Numbered from the stretch's first letter, positions 25,225 to 37,561 are shown. The stretch: 64,000 bases of DNA from Carposina sasakii (GCA_014607495.2 CP053161.1:10487115-10551114); one strand, 5' to 3'. Numbers and translations are program-made. Notes: a model not told the origin generated them from the letters alone.

Positions 25225-25575
25225 TATGGTATCACAGAGACTAAAGCGGTGATAGCCCAGTGGTTAAGACGACCTTCCAAGCAGAAGGCGTAAGTTCGGT
25301 CACGGGCCTATACCAATGAATTTATTTTATGTACAGATTGTAATTCGCTCGTGATAATTTAGTAGCCTCGGAAAGCACGTAAAACTGTTGGTCCTGATCT
25401 CTCTTCGGTCGTGTCGGTTTTCCGTTCCATCGGACTGTGATAGTGAGGGAATAGAGAGTGCATTTGTGTTTGCACACACACATGTGCACTATAATATCTC
25501 CTGTGTACCTAGCTAATCTCCATAGAGATTGGTCGCCATGGCCGAATTACGATCGGGAGATCTTATGGTATCACA
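25225..25575 (+). mobile_element. tRNA-type SINE with 12-bp target duplication
   Basis: The body at 25237-25563 is flanked by TATGGTATCACA at 25225-25236 and 25564-25575. The head holds an A-box-like TAGCCCAGTGG at 25253-25263 and a degenerate B box AGTTCGGTCAC at 25293-25303. A conserved middle and a short tail ending 'cgatcgggagatct' follow. The order matches tRNA-derived SINEs of moths (such as those described from Helicoverpa), which I name only by resemblance. The perfect duplication argues for a fairly recent insertion by LINE machinery. Confidence 0.85.
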
Positions 25576-26194
25576 TGTATGTACTTAAATACATAGACAG
25601 ATATTAATGATTATTGCCATTATAATATTTTCAGCTGTGTATACTCATTAAAACTCAGTTTAGGTATGTCCTGCCATAATATAATTTTGTCATTAGCTAC
25701 CATCACGGATCACCTGTCTTGGGGGCGTCAAACAAAGGAACTAGTATCGCCATTTTATTCTCATTGGAATACAAATTATTCCGCCCAACCAGTTGCTATC
25801 GACAATTAAATGTCACCTCAATAATGGCGACGCCCACCGCAGCTGTTTTCTACTGTCAAATCCGAACAGTAACCGGAATAAACTAGTAATTATTAATAGC
25901 CGATATTCATTGATGTTGCCTTGAAAGTTGTAACGATAAATCCATAGATTAATGGAAGGATAAACTTTAACTATTTTCTGTTAAGACAGTAGAAGTATTT
26001 GGAATGAAATACTCATGACCGTTTGAGGTCCCTTCTTAAGACGCAGAATTTTTACCAATATACCAAAAACAGTTTCGAAATTAAAGGCTACTAATATTTA
26101 AAATACTCTTTAAATAACCTCATTTATTTAAAGAAAGGTACAAGACCGTGTTATTTAGTCAAGTATACATACAAACGTAAATAGGCATGCCTAA

Positions 26195-26340
26195 GGTCGA
26201 TTCCGGCAGTCACATTTAAACCTAAACCTAATTTTAGTCAGGTCTATCTCTCTCCGTTCTTAACATAAATGGCTGAGAGAGAAAAGGATAGGTAGGAGTA
26301 AATTTACGTTTAGGTTTAGGTGTGACTGCCGGAATCGACC
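26195..26340. mobile_element. MITE C copy 1 (146 bp)
   Basis: Inverted termini GGTCGATTCCGGCAGTCACA and, reading inward from the right, GGTCGATTCCGGCAGTCACA, continuing into 'aaacctaaacctaa' on both sides. A second copy lies at 54461-54605 with the same internal order. The target duplication is unclear. A small DNA-type non-autonomous element. Confidence 0.85.
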
Positions 26341-26393
26341 ATATTAGCATATATCTTGAAGCCGAAAGGGAATAAATCGTTCATAATAATAAA

Positions 26394-26928
26394 GGGGCAA
26401 TTCTTGAAATTTTTTGAGCCGAAACGCAACCACTAACGAACCGTTAACGAAATGCGGTGCGAAGCAATATACAGGATGTAACAAAAAGGGTATGTTAAGC
26501 GAAAAGCTACGTAAATAACCCACTGTAGAGAACCTATCCACAAAATTTGAGACTCGAAATCACATGTTTATTTTTCAAGATTGTATGAAAATTCCTGAGA
26601 TATTTAAAAATTCTCCATACTATCGGGAAAAATAAACATGTGATTTTGAGTCTCAAATTTTGTGGATAGGTTCTCTACAATAGGGTATTGAAGTAGCTTT
26701 TCGCTTAACATACCCTTTATGTTACACCCTGTATACTTACCGCTTGAGTAATAAGGTATATTTTAGCACGCATCGGTCGCGAGTTTGACAGAATAAAACA
26801 AATATCTGTCTCGTGCTGAAATGTGTCTAATTACGTGACCATAAAGTAATTATTGCTTTATTCTGAGCGTTTACAACGGTTCCGTTTCGGCTTCGTTTTA
26901 ACTCGAGACTTTTCGAGAATTGCACCCC
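26394..26928 (-). mobile_element. Element O, copy 2, interrupted by MITE A
   Basis: Inverted relative to the copy at 15017-15290. The left part is 26394-26471 and the right part 26732-26928. Ends are GGGGCAATTCTTGAAA and TTTTCGAGAATTGCACCCC. Removing 26472-26731 plus one TA restores the order seen at 15.2 kb (gaagcaatatatacttaccg), so the interruption is a single clean insertion. Confidence 0.85.
26472..26731. mobile_element. MITE A copy 1, nested in element O (260 bp)
   Basis: Starts CAGGATGTAACAAAAAGGG, ends CATAAAGGGTATGTTAAGCG-like in inverted form (…gttacaccctg), and is palindromic almost throughout. It is flanked by TA at 26470-26471 and 26732-26733. The uninterrupted element O copy shows one TA at this position, which proves a TA target duplication and fixes both element ends. 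Other copies lie at 36692-36927, 53829-54085 and 63772-64000. It is too short to encode a transposase. Confidence 0.9.
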
Positions 26929-29410
26929 AGCTCTAATGGTATTATAAATTTTCTTTACCTCCTTATCCAGCAGGTCATAAATCCATCATTCAAAATGCCA
27001 TTGGGTTTGCTAAAACTTTACGATTTAAACTCTAAATAACCCGCTAAAACCCTTTTAGTATTAATATTTACACCTAAAGCAAATAAAAGTGGAGCCGAAT
27101 AAAATAAATTAAAACCCCCGGCACTAAGTTGAAATTGGGAGTCGGGCGAAAACTCAATGAAACTTTTAATGCACTTCCACGCTGGGCAGCTTGCAATTAC
27201 GGGGGTGTAGTGACACACCTGTCAAACACACTGCCTACACTAAGTATCGAATATTGATGATACATGTACATAGTGTAGAATCAATTCTCCCAAAGTATTT
27301 TTTTTTAATCACTCACTTTTCTAACAAATTTTTATATTTTTTATTGTCAATATCTGGACCTACTGGGAACTAACCCAGGAACTATGGATGGCATGGCGTG
27401 TCGTGCAAACCTACCAACTGCAAATCACTTGTCGTTAGGTACTACTTATAAAATGTAACGGAATTTGTATGTAAGCATGCATACTAAAGCGAAATATAAA
27501 AGTTTACTGTGGAGGACTTACTTATATTTCAGACTCGAAATATGTTTTCAAATTTGTGAATGGACATCTTTAAGCAATTTAGGATAAAGACTAAACCATT
27601 TAGAAAAACGTTTCGTAAGCAACCATAGTTAGCTAGGGTGCTATCATATTTACCTACCATCAGTATTAAGTAGCATTCGCTGTAGCTAATTTATTAAGCC
27701 GGAAAAAAATCGGGTGCACCCGGCGTTGGACGACTTTTAATTTGCAACCATTAATATTATGATGTTCAGATTCCCCTGTTTGTTTTAAAGCTGAGTGAGG
27801 CGTATTATTTTGTTGAGTTGAGTGTTAATTTTTTACCTGACTGCGGTAGAAGGAGGTATAAGTAAATGAGATTATTAGTTGTAGTTAATATTAAAGAATA
27901 AAAAATGTATGTCTTTAACTAAATTTTTCTTAATTAAAGTTTAAAACTTTAATCGTGATTTTAAGACTTACCTAGCAAATTAACTGGTTTTATTTAACAT
28001 TTCCTCTTGTATTCTCTTATTTTTTTTTGCAGACAAATACTATGACAAATTATTATGTTTATCATCATCATCAAGGTTAGAGGCTTCTTTCTTCCTTACT
28101 TAGCTCACCACTGCCGAGCCGTGTCTCCCATATCCACTACCTAAATTATATAATACTAACTTAAAATAACAATGATCTATTTAGTATACGAAAATGTGTC
28201 ACGTGATTACGTCACAGAACTAGAAGCTCCCATTACATCGACTCATTTGACCTAAAATAGGTTACAAAAACATTCGGTAAGTTAGAACAAACAGCAGCTA
28301 TTAGTTTTATGTCAGTGTGACTTACTAATTCTATTGGGAACGCTTATCTACGAAGGCCATAATAAAGTTTAAGCCCGCCAGTGCTCCATTCTTTTGAAAA
28401 TTGATAGACATGGAGTTATCATTTGACAGTGTGCGTGCTGTAGTTTTCTGTCACGCAACGGCTGGTGCTCGCCGAGCCCACACTGCCAAAGATTCTAGGC
28501 AGATAGGTCACTCTCTACATTGTGTTATTTTTATGCCTATGTTTTATTTATATGCCTTATTTAATACTTACTTAAATGATTCACTCTAGATTGTGACGTA
28601 ATAGATAAAATATAAGATATATTGATATAAAATTATTAACACACCAGTTTTTCTGACAACACTTATATTTTTTAAGGCAGTTAACTCAGATACACTTATT
28701 GATTAAATAAAGTTTAATGCTCCTAATGGAGATATGATCAGTAGGAGACGTCATTTGCCCTTCGAAATAAATCTAAATTATCTTATAAGAATAGAATTGT
28801 TACCATAAAACGGCATTAAAATCTGTTGCGTATTTTTAAAAATCCAAGCATACCTACATGAGGACAAATATACAGCGCTTATTTATCTATGCTTAGATTT
28901 AACTCTAAATGTAATAGACTGAAAAGGTCGGTCCCTTTAAAAAATTATTGCTATCCCTATCGCCCGAGTATTTACCAACAAGAAATGAATATACACTTCT
29001 TTCAATTAAAACCTTAATCTATGACAAAAAACCGTATTGTTTTACGCCCTATTCGTCACTCTGTCGTATGAAATAAAACTCGGTGTGTGCGTCAACGAAC
29101 CCTAGTTTTATGTATTTTTTATACTGTCACCCCTTCCACGTATACAAACTCTTATGAGATAAAGAATTTCTTGTAAGAGCAACTTGAAAATATTTACGAT
29201 ATTTGTTTTAAACACATGGAATACCTAGTATTACTGTACAAATAACTAAATTTACCTTATTTTACTTGTTCACTAGAGTTTCACTTATGCAGTTATTTAT
29301 ATTTCACATTGCGTCAAAAATGTTCACTAACTTAACATTTTCTTTAGCTTATACTACAAAATCTTACTACTAGGTATACATAACTTTGTTATCCTAAACT
29401 TCACTTTATA
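26929..29410. other. Unassigned DNA
   Basis: No recognised gene. A (ATC) run followed by 'aaggttagaggcttctttct' at about 28063-28135 may be the minus-strand tail of an old LINE or SINE. Patches at 27060-27215 and 28390-28510 are less AT-rich and match no repeat in the window. The frames there (66 and 62 codons) resemble nothing I know. Confidence 0.45.
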
Positions 29411-29728
29411 TGATTTTTGGTCGTCATCGAAAACTACGGAATCTCTCATCATACGCTCCATGGAAGCATACCTGGGAAGTGTCTGGTTTCCGGAGTTGAG
29501 TAAAAACTGCGTTTTTCTGCAAAATGCACATAGACGCGCGTAGCTCACTAGTCTATAAAAAAACTAACATAAACACTAGACACTATAAATTTCGCACGAT
29601 CAAGGAATTGAAATTTTTTTTTCAAAAAAATATTTTTTTTTCCCTGAATTTTTATTGCCATAAACTTACTTTATTTCATGTATAGAATACGTACCCTTCG
29701 TTAAAGGTGGCCACAAAAAAACACCCTG
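29411..29728 (+). mobile_element. MITE E copy 1 (Tc1/mariner-type)
   Basis: The right end reads inward CAGGGTGTTTTTTTGTGGCC and is followed by TA. The left end is degraded and begins near 'tttttggtcgtc'. Internal blocks 'aaaactacggaatctc', 'ctccatggaagcatacctg' and 'gcacatagacgcgcgtag' recur in reverse orientation in the copy at 51712-51990. The two copies preserve opposite ends, so together they show both termini. No coding capacity beyond chance frames. Confidence 0.75.
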
Positions 29729-32576
29729 TATAAAGATTATTCTTTCAACAGTTATAGGTAACAGTAATTATAACAGTACTAGTCAATTATATACTCGTGA
29801 TATGCAATGTGTATTATAAAATTGGCTAGTATTACACATATATACATAAATACTTATGTATCGACTGTTATATTGACACTACCACACCAAAATCGTTGCC
29901 AATGGCAATTGCACAAAACAAATAACAATAATAACAATTTTTTAGTTTTTAGTGTCCCGTGATTTAAGACATTTCCATATTGTAATTAGGAATCGAAGGT
30001 GTCACCCGACTGAGTCACGCTCGATAGCGTGCTTGGGTCCCACCAATTAGTAAAGGTATCTTATTGGAATCGTAGAGTTAGAAATGCCACTTGGATTTTA
30101 TTATGAGTCAAAGTAATTTCAAATAAATTCACATTATGCCAATATTAACTAAACTTACTACCTCAATCTTTGCCAAATATTGTAATCCAAAAATCATTTA
30201 GAGGAATGAAAAGAAAAAAAGAAAGCTAAAAGCTACATTTACAATGATAAATATATCCTGACAATTGGCTTTTTTCGTATATCTGTATGAATTTCAAGCA
30301 AATTGTCTAGATAGTACCATACTCAGTATGCCTATGTTAACTCTAAAAATCGCATAATATGGATCTTAATAACATACAACCTTGATTTATCGTCATCTCA
30401 AGTAGTCTAGCTATTTTTATTTATTCTTACAAAAGACCTGTAGTATCCATCACAATAAAAGCATATGTGTAACCTACCTGTACTCCAGTATTCCGTGGTC
30501 ATACTAAAAGCAACAGATGTGTCACAAAATATTCAAGAGACCACATTAGGAACGGCAAAAAGTGGTGTTATTTTTCGCCCACTCGGGGACATTTTAAGTA
30601 ATTCGCCTTTAACGCATTCTAAAAGGAACTCTATGCGCTGAAATAAAAACACGATAGCCTTTTCTAACGACGGTACTCCCGTTGTTTCTATTATCGTTTG
30701 GTTGCTTTTTTGAGGAGCTTCTTTTTTAAGCGAAAAAGACCGTCGGATATGGACGCTTTCCATCAGTTTTATTAAAACTGCGATATTGATCTCAATTAAC
30801 GTTGGCCGCAGAAAGCTACATGTTCGTTCCACTCGGACATTTAATTGAATGATTCGTTCAGAATCAATACGATTATTTAATAAGTTGATTTTGTTCAATT
30901 TATTATCGCCATAAACTACTCGAGAAGTAACGCCTTCTGCAACGGATCGATGATTGCATTCGCTTATCGATACATCGATCGGTTATCCTGCTGATGCCTT
31001 GCGTGTTATTTCGCTCCGATAGCAACTGTCTTATTGCTCTCCGAACTGTATTTTAAGAAAAAACATTAATGCTTTTAACTCGAATATGTGATTCCCTGAA
31101 ATAACAGTATCGCCAGATAGAGTATCGAATCAGTTGTTATTGTACTTGAAAAAGTTTTGACAAAAAATCAATCCGGCAAGAAGTGGATCGCAAAAAATCG
31201 CTTGTGCTCTTTAAATCAACAGCGAAGTAATTTTTGCGGACTCGAAACAAAAATAAAGCTTATTTACAGCGAATTCAATCAATTACGCGGGCGATCTGAG
31301 GGCACCTTTGGAAATATATGGGAACTTGACAAGTCGAGATGAGTTCGGTTCCGCAAAAACTCTTGTCGCATTGAGTAAAAAGTCTCGGACAACTCGATGA
31401 CCGGGCGCGGCAAAAAGTGCGGATACTCGACCAGGGAAAAAATGGTACCACTAAATGGATGCGGCATTCTGCAATTAATTCGGAATCTTTGGATAAATTC
31501 TAATAATGTGACGTTTTTGCTGCGTAATTTAATGTATACTTTCGACATTAAGGTACCTAAAGTAAAGTACGTGAACATTAACATAACGTACCGTATATTG
31601 TATCTTCTATCATCATTATTATCTCTATTTATAAAAATAATGTTCCATTATTATAAAACTACGGCAATGCCTTTTACTTCATTTGATTATGTAGGTAAGT
31701 TGAATATTATAAAAATTAAATCAATTTGTCTATACAAGATAACTGTTAGTTTGAAACTGACGCACAAACAAAATTTCCTCCATTTATAATACATGTATCG
31801 TCATCTCTTCCTACATCCTCCTTAATACTAATGAAATCGTGTCCGAGCACCAAACAAGCCGCGCGGTCGTATCAAAAAGCGCTTACTGAGCTGAAGTTTT
31901 TTGCTTCAAATCTAGCACTCCTAATTGACAAAACGTCGTGCAACTAAATGGTCGTATAATCTAGTTATAATTGCACGTTCTTCTCGTAGGTCTCTTTTAA
32001 GCAAATAATGATTCCTTTGTACTTATCTTTGTTCTGTTGGCTTTTTTTAAACATTTACTTTAGCGTTCACGTTGATATTTTCTTTAAGGCCCCATTATAT
32101 GATTGAGGCAAATAAACAGTATGCCTTAGTGACAATTTACTATACATATAAAACCGACTTTGTCACAGAAAGATCTGTAAAAAAAGTCACCTATTATTTT
32201 TATCCGCATAAAAAGTTCCCCGTAAATAAAGATACGTGAATCTATTTCTGCCCCATGTGCGGTTACTGTGGGCTGTCTATTAGGACATACATGGTACTTT
32301 TATTTATGTAGTTGGTTTGATTGCAGGTTTTTTACTGTTATATTTTAATTAAGAAATAATTGTGCGTATAGTTTTTATAACTTTAAAGGTTCACTCTATA
32401 TAATTGTAAGTAATTGCTCTTTGTTATTATTGTGAATTATTTTCATTCTGTGATCGGATGTCAATAAAGATCGCTGGTTTCTCTTTGTTAAATTATAATT
32501 CCTTTAACAATTATTGTTTACAGTACTAGGGTGATCAAACGTAGCTTATATGAAGTGCATCATTTTACAGTGTATA
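29729..32576. other. Unassigned, partly less AT-rich DNA with several open frames
   Basis: No recognised gene. The 30.5-31.8 kb part is less AT-rich, free of the window's repeats, and holds frames of 121 codons (30533-30898, minus; open further upstream to a stop near 30990 but with no ATG until residue 46), 101 codons (31279-31584, minus) and 130 codons (31397-31789, plus, ATG). The last two overlap in opposite directions, so at most one could be coding. I recognise no domain in any. An unannotated exon or regulatory sequence cannot be excluded. Confidence 0.4.
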
Positions 32577-32862
32577 ATATGGATAACTTGGCCGCGTGGT
32601 GACGGCAGAGTAGAATTCGTACCACCTCATGTCTGCCCGTGGGTATCGTACGAGGCGATTAACGGTTTCCGGGAGGTGGGCAGCAGCGCCTCCCGTGTTG
32701 ACAACATAGTGCAAAATACAAACTTCGGTCACCAACTTGCCTACCCAGCGTGGTGACTATGGGCATATCCCCCATGGCAGTCTTGTGACGTGCCCTGGGG
32801 GAGGCCTACGTCCAGCAGTGGACTGCAATAGGCTGATGATGATCATGATGATATGGATAACT
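32577..32862 (+). mobile_element. SINE with RTE-like 3' tail, 12-bp target duplication
   Basis: The body at 32589-32850 lies between ATATGGATAACT at 32577-32588 and 32851-32862. The head starts 'tggccgcgtggtgacggc'. The 3' end, 'gaggcctacgtccagcagtg', then 'gactgcaataggctgatgat', is nearly identical to the 3' end of the RTE LINEs here (19.7 kb; 37.7 kb). Copies lie at 48688-48955 and 59027-59225. Sharing a tail with a LINE is how SINEs obtain that LINE's reverse transcriptase, so RTE mobilisation is inferred. The head is not clearly tRNA-like. The 68-codon frame inside is chance. Confidence 0.85.
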
Positions 32863-33019
32863 ATCAATGATACTTAGGTACCATTAAAGATTATGTGTGG
32901 TGCAGTTTAATCAATAACATCATCATGTTCCTGCTCTTATCCCATTACTTTTGTAGTTGATGCGATATGGATTCTTTCGAAACTGATTTTGCTAAGGATT
33001 TGCCGTTAGTTTTACTGCT

Positions 33020-33140
33020 GGCTGCCTACCTGACGCCAGGCCTTCCAAATCCAGACGCCAATTCCAGTGGTACAGGCCCGTGACTGGGACCTAACCTACG
33101 CCTTTCGACTGAAAGGCTATCACAGAAGTCCACTCAGTAT
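33020..33140 (-). mobile_element. Head of a tRNA-type SINE, minus strand
   Basis: Reverse complement of the head of the SINE at 25237-25563: 'gatagcctttcagtcgaaag', 'gcgtaggttaggtcccagtc', 'acgggcctgtacca'. The tail is missing or diverged, and no target duplication was found. Confidence 0.6.
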
Positions 33141-33904
33141 CAAAAAAAGTAGTTAGCTACTAACGCAGCACCTAATATACTCTTGTATAGGTATTATAAT
33201 ATTACGCTGGTGTTACTAGCAACAACCCTGCCCTCGTAACAGGAAACACAATGATGGCTATTGCGTTTTTACTTTGGATATAAAAATCTGCTAATTAGGT
33301 GCAGTCCCGTAAGTTAAATGGTGGCTGGTAGATCTCTAAAATCAGTTAGTTATAGAAATTTCTACCCTTTTGTAAATATTTAATATTTTACAATAACAAG
33401 CTTATCCCTATAAGAGATCTCTTCCAGCAAGTCAAGCAAATAAAAAGAAATGTTCTTCGTTACGAGGGAAGCTGATGTCCTGCTGAGGTAGGGCCCTAAA
33501 ACAAAGCATCCGTCCATATATCACGCATGCCGGTGGTCGCAAATAGTCCGTAGTGGTAAATCGTGCGGCGAAGTCGCTATCAATGGTGCTGCAGCGTCAT
33601 TACCGCTATGCTCGATTGGGCGCACGCGTCGCTTTGCTTTGCGTACATAATTTTGTTATAGATTAGAAAAATGTTAGAAATACGTTTGTACTTATAGAAA
33701 TAAAATTGATAAATGCGGCGATAGATTTACTTTTTAATACGTGGGGCTTATAATTGGCTAACAGTTAAAAAAAAATGTGCAATTTTACTTAGTTTCCTTG
33801 AAGATGAATAATGGGTATGGACTATAGTCTCTATATATGGCTGTAGAGTCGTATAAGTAATTTTATTATCCGTTCGCAAAATAATCATTAATTTCATTTA
33901 AAAC
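33141..33904. other. Unassigned DNA with a less AT-rich patch
   Basis: 33465-33660 is noticeably GC-richer (around 'gtcctgctgaggtagggccc' and 'cgattgggcgcacgcgtcgc'), with no open frame of note and no similarity to the other repeats here. Possibly unique regulatory or conserved sequence, or an unrecognised element. Confidence 0.4.
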
Positions 33905-34045
33905 TAACCATTGTCCGCGACTTCTTCCGCGTGGACAACAGAATGCAGCCTATGGCCTTATCCAAAATTCCCATCTATTACATGTATGCCAAGTTCAAGA
34001 AAATTGGTTGAGTAAAAAGCGTATAGTAAGTTAATAACAAACAAA
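33905..34045 (-). mobile_element. Fragment of a Helitron-like or related repeat
   Basis: 'gtccgcgacttcttccgcgt' then 'ggacaac' is the reverse complement of the hairpin-containing 3' region of the Helitron-like copies (ccacgcggacggagtcgcgg). Further in, 'gccaagttcaagaaaattgg' is a segment common in such repeats. The terminal CTAG is not preserved. Confidence 0.5.
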
Positions 34046-35689
34046 CTTACTGGTGCGTTTATGATACAAGTAAGGATTCGATGTGACAGAATAATAGGAT
34101 TCGTATCTAATAATAACCATGATTGGTGGTTGTAGAACCCACACGTACTACCTACGCTCGACACTACTTACATTACTACGACATCAGAAGTCTTTACCAG
34201 CAATAAAGAGCATCTAAATAGAAATTTATAAAGCTATGGAATGGCATTTAAAGTAATTCCCTTTCTATCGCTTCCCTAATCTTTGCCATTAGGTGATATC
34301 GTACATTTCGTTTCGCCACCCATTTCCGAATCCGGCCTTAGTGTCGGTAAATACCATAAAGGAGGAGCAAAAGGGGATATGGCCTAGCAACGTTTGTTTA
34401 TCGGGAATAATATCGCCCATGATTGGTAAGAGTCAGATGTTTATGTTAACTAATGATTGGTTTATACATATACACGGCTCTGTTCTAAAAATAGGAAATG
34501 CAAGATTACGAAGGACACTCCAAGTCGCGATAAACATAGCGAACTGAGATTTAAGGGATCAGTGGCAAATTGGTAGCACTTCCATTGAGAGAATACTTCC
34601 CTAAGTTATCGACTCTTACGATACGGATGCAGCTGATGTACCTATTCTAGCGAAGCCCCGTACCAGTACGGAACCTACGAACGTATATTCATTGAAAATA
34701 GTGTGGCTAATTTAGTAGGTTGCGAGGCAGATGTTGATGTTGTTCATACTCCGTTTTTTAAGTTACATTAGTAGAAGTGCCAGGTTAATGCTCATTAACG
34801 CTTCTCCTCTTTGCCTTTCATTTACGGTTGGTAAATACCAAGTTTCTGGTCCGATGGAATGGAGACAAAAGAGTTTGCAATCGACCCGTGTTCTACCTTC
34901 GTGTTTTCAATTTCAACCTCTGTGATGTTAGTTGAATGGATTCCGGAAGATCAAACGTTTTCAGATCGAACATCGAATAGTTCTTCAAGGAAGTAAATAA
35001 GTTGTCTTTGAGACATGACCTATTACGAGTCAAGGTTATTTATTTATCATGAAATGTATATCAGCCGTTATGTTTTAGTTGGAATATATTTCATCTCTTT
35101 GTTCCCATGGATATTGCATGTAATCCCCTAGAGTCCAGATATTAATCCAAACTTTATATTGTATAGGTAGTTTAAACCCCATTTCACTTCAAACGGAAGA
35201 CAACCACAAATATAACTAGCTATGGTCAAATAAGAACGATACTAAGCTAAGACAAGGCAACAAAGAAGTAGGTTAATGAGAGCCCCCTAAAACCTCCTAA
35301 CAGTATCAGACATTCAATTTGTACGTCTTTTATTTCCGTCCCTTTGTTTAGGTTTCCGTCAACGGTAACGATCTAAGAAAAACATGGGCTTTACAAAAAA
35401 GCATTGCAAAAGGGCTATTCGAGCGTGAAACCTTCAAAAACAGAATAACGGTGGCAGAGGTCCGAACGCTATAACTTTTGTCCGAGCATCAATTTGGAAT
35501 CGGAACTATTAGTTTGCTTTATTTTGTTTTGTTTCAAAGGTTAGTTCATCCGGTTTGTGAGAAATCAGAAAAACCTTTGCTATTACTTTCATTGTATTGA
35601 TATCCGATTACTTTCCGCCAATGAAAGTAGATAGCGATTCGATAAATATATTCTCATATTTGTATATTCCTTCCTCATCTTCCTTCCTC
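34046..35689. other. Unassigned DNA
   Basis: No recognised gene. Frames of 84 (34293-34547) and 64 codons (34731-34925) match no known family. No repeat shared with the rest of the window was seen. Confidence 0.45.
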
Positions 35690-35975
35690 GCTTGATTTTC
35701 CTTGCTTTTTTTCCTCCCTCTTCTTTCGCGAACTGGCCGGCGGGAGTGGCAGCTAAAGTGGTACAGGTAATACCAGTCGACTAGCCCGGCCCGCATCCCC
35801 CCGGCCAGCCGCATCTTTCCCTTCCCAAATGGGTCAGCCTCTCTGACCCATGTGGCGTGACCACATTTAAGGACCACTTAAGTTACCGGAGCGTTGTCGC
35901 GCGCCGAGAATTTTGCCCGGGCACGGGTGTTGCCCCAAACCCGAAGCGTATTTTTGCGCCAAGGACGACCACGTT
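35690..35975. other. GC-rich island
   Basis: About 285 bp with a base composition unlike its surroundings, including 'gcccggcccgcatccccccg', 'gttgtcgcgcgccgagaatt' and 'tgcccgggcacgggtgttgc', with many CpGs. The minus frame at 35608-35877 has no recognisable domain and ends in a K/E/R-rich stretch from a purine tract. It could be the GC-rich part of a retroelement or a promoter-associated island. The sequence alone does not decide. Confidence 0.5.
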
Positions 35976-36100
35976 AAAAAATATATATCCTCAGTATTTT
36001 TATATAAATATCGGACACTTTTAGTTTCTTACATGGAATTGGTACGTTTTACGAAACACTAAAGGTATTTCATTGTTATTATATTTCTTTAAATAAAAAA

Positions 36101-36157
36101 AATATTTCAAATGTTACATTTTTGTATGTAATCCTAAAATGTAACATTTGAAATATT
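36101..36157. repeat. Perfect 22-bp hairpin
   Basis: Arms 36101-36122 and 36136-36157 (AATATTTCAAATGTTACATT plus TT and its exact complement) around a 13-base loop. The size is close to an animal microRNA precursor, but perfect pairing and AT-richness fit a small foldback better. No second copy is seen. Confidence 0.75.
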
Positions 36158-36691
36158 CATTCCATTACAAATATATAATTCTGCATATGAAGCTTTAATT
36201 AGTAGGCTTATTTCGCATTTTACTTTTATTACTTTATCTCATATTTTATTCACTTCTTAATCCGTCTTGGTTTTTATCTTATTCAACTCATGCCGTGGTT
36301 TTCTACCTTCTTTTCTGCATCTTAATAACTGACCCGCTTGCAACAAATATAGGTACACTGCTTGCTGAGTGCCGTTGCGGTAGTCCAGTGTTTACACTCA
36401 CTAACGGTGCAGTGTGTAGCTATTTGTTTTGCACTAACCCATAAATTTAAGTGACTCTTATGAATATAGAGGACCAATGTTTTAGTGGTCAATTTTTACA
36501 TAACGCACTTTCTGTATATAGTAGCCAAGTGGCCACCATGTATTGTGTATTGTTTCCTTATAATTTAATAATTCTATCATTTTATAGCGGCAGTAGGCTC
36601 ACATCTTATCACGTGGTTAAAAGTAAATTGCACACTTCTGCCCAACCTCTTTAATGGTTGATGGGCGTAACTACCTATATTTGTATGTATA

Positions 36692-36927
36692 CAGGGTGTA
36701 ACAAAAAGGGTATGTTAAGCGAAAAGCTATAAATAGCCCACTAGAGAACCTACCCACAAAATTTGAGACCGAAATCACATGTTAATGATAGTATGGAGAA
36801 TTTCTAAACATCTCAAAAATTTTCACACAATCTTGAAAAATAAATATGTGATTTCGAGTCTCAAATTTTGTGGGTAATACCTATTTACGTAGCTTTTCGC
36901 TTAACATACCCTATTTGTTACACCCTG
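36692..36927. mobile_element. MITE A copy 2 (236 bp)
   Basis: CAGGGTGTAACAAAAAGGG at the left and its inverted form at the right, flanked by TA on both sides. The near-complete palindrome includes 'aaaatttgagaccgaaatca' and its inverted partner near the right end. Shorter than the nested copy at 26.5 kb. Confidence 0.9.
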
Positions 36928-37491
36928 TATAATAATTCCAACAAGATATTTATATCAATCCTAAATTGAAGCAACTGAAACTCTTTCAACTTTTTGTGGC
37001 AATCAGATAACCATTATTACTGAATCACAGCAGTACACCATGACGAAAACCACTTAATAAAGCAGCAAGCCGTTAAATCCTAAATTTATCGCCGAAAATT
37101 GCGCACTTTATTGTTTAACATATTCGTTTTGTTTTCACGTGCGCCGGCAGGGGGCGCGAGTGTGCCAATAAGTTAAAATTAATATTCTGTCAGCGAATAC
37201 GACTTTCGGCTGCGTATTTTATGATATCAAATCGATCTGATCAGAGAGCTTGGCGTACAGTTTCAGCAAAACAATATGTCTGTAATTTTGACAAATGCCC
37301 GGCTTACAGCGTGGAGTGTTTTCGGGATAATCTTAAGTTTATCGGCTGTGATATAAAAGGATTTAAATTTTATTTATAAGACAATGACGTTGAGATAATG
37401 TTTTATTTTTTAGCGCGACCTATTTGATTTTACGATCACGTTTTGTTAACAGTAGTCTATTAATATAGGTACAATAATCATAATTTACACT

Positions 37492-37561
37492 GAATTAATA
37501 ATTAATATAAACTTTTAATTAATAATTAATATAAAAATAGAATTAATATAAATTAATATAA
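37492..37561. repeat. AT-rich tandem repeat
   Basis: AATTAATAATTAATATAAA occurs twice, followed by shorter AATTAATATAAA units, running directly up to a LINE fragment. Low-complexity DNA. Confidence 0.75.

Noticed and set aside
37492..37561. Target site duplication of the adjacent LINE
   Set aside because: Only 'ataaac'-like bases recur on the other side, and these are common in this AT-rich tandem repeat, so no duplication can be claimed.
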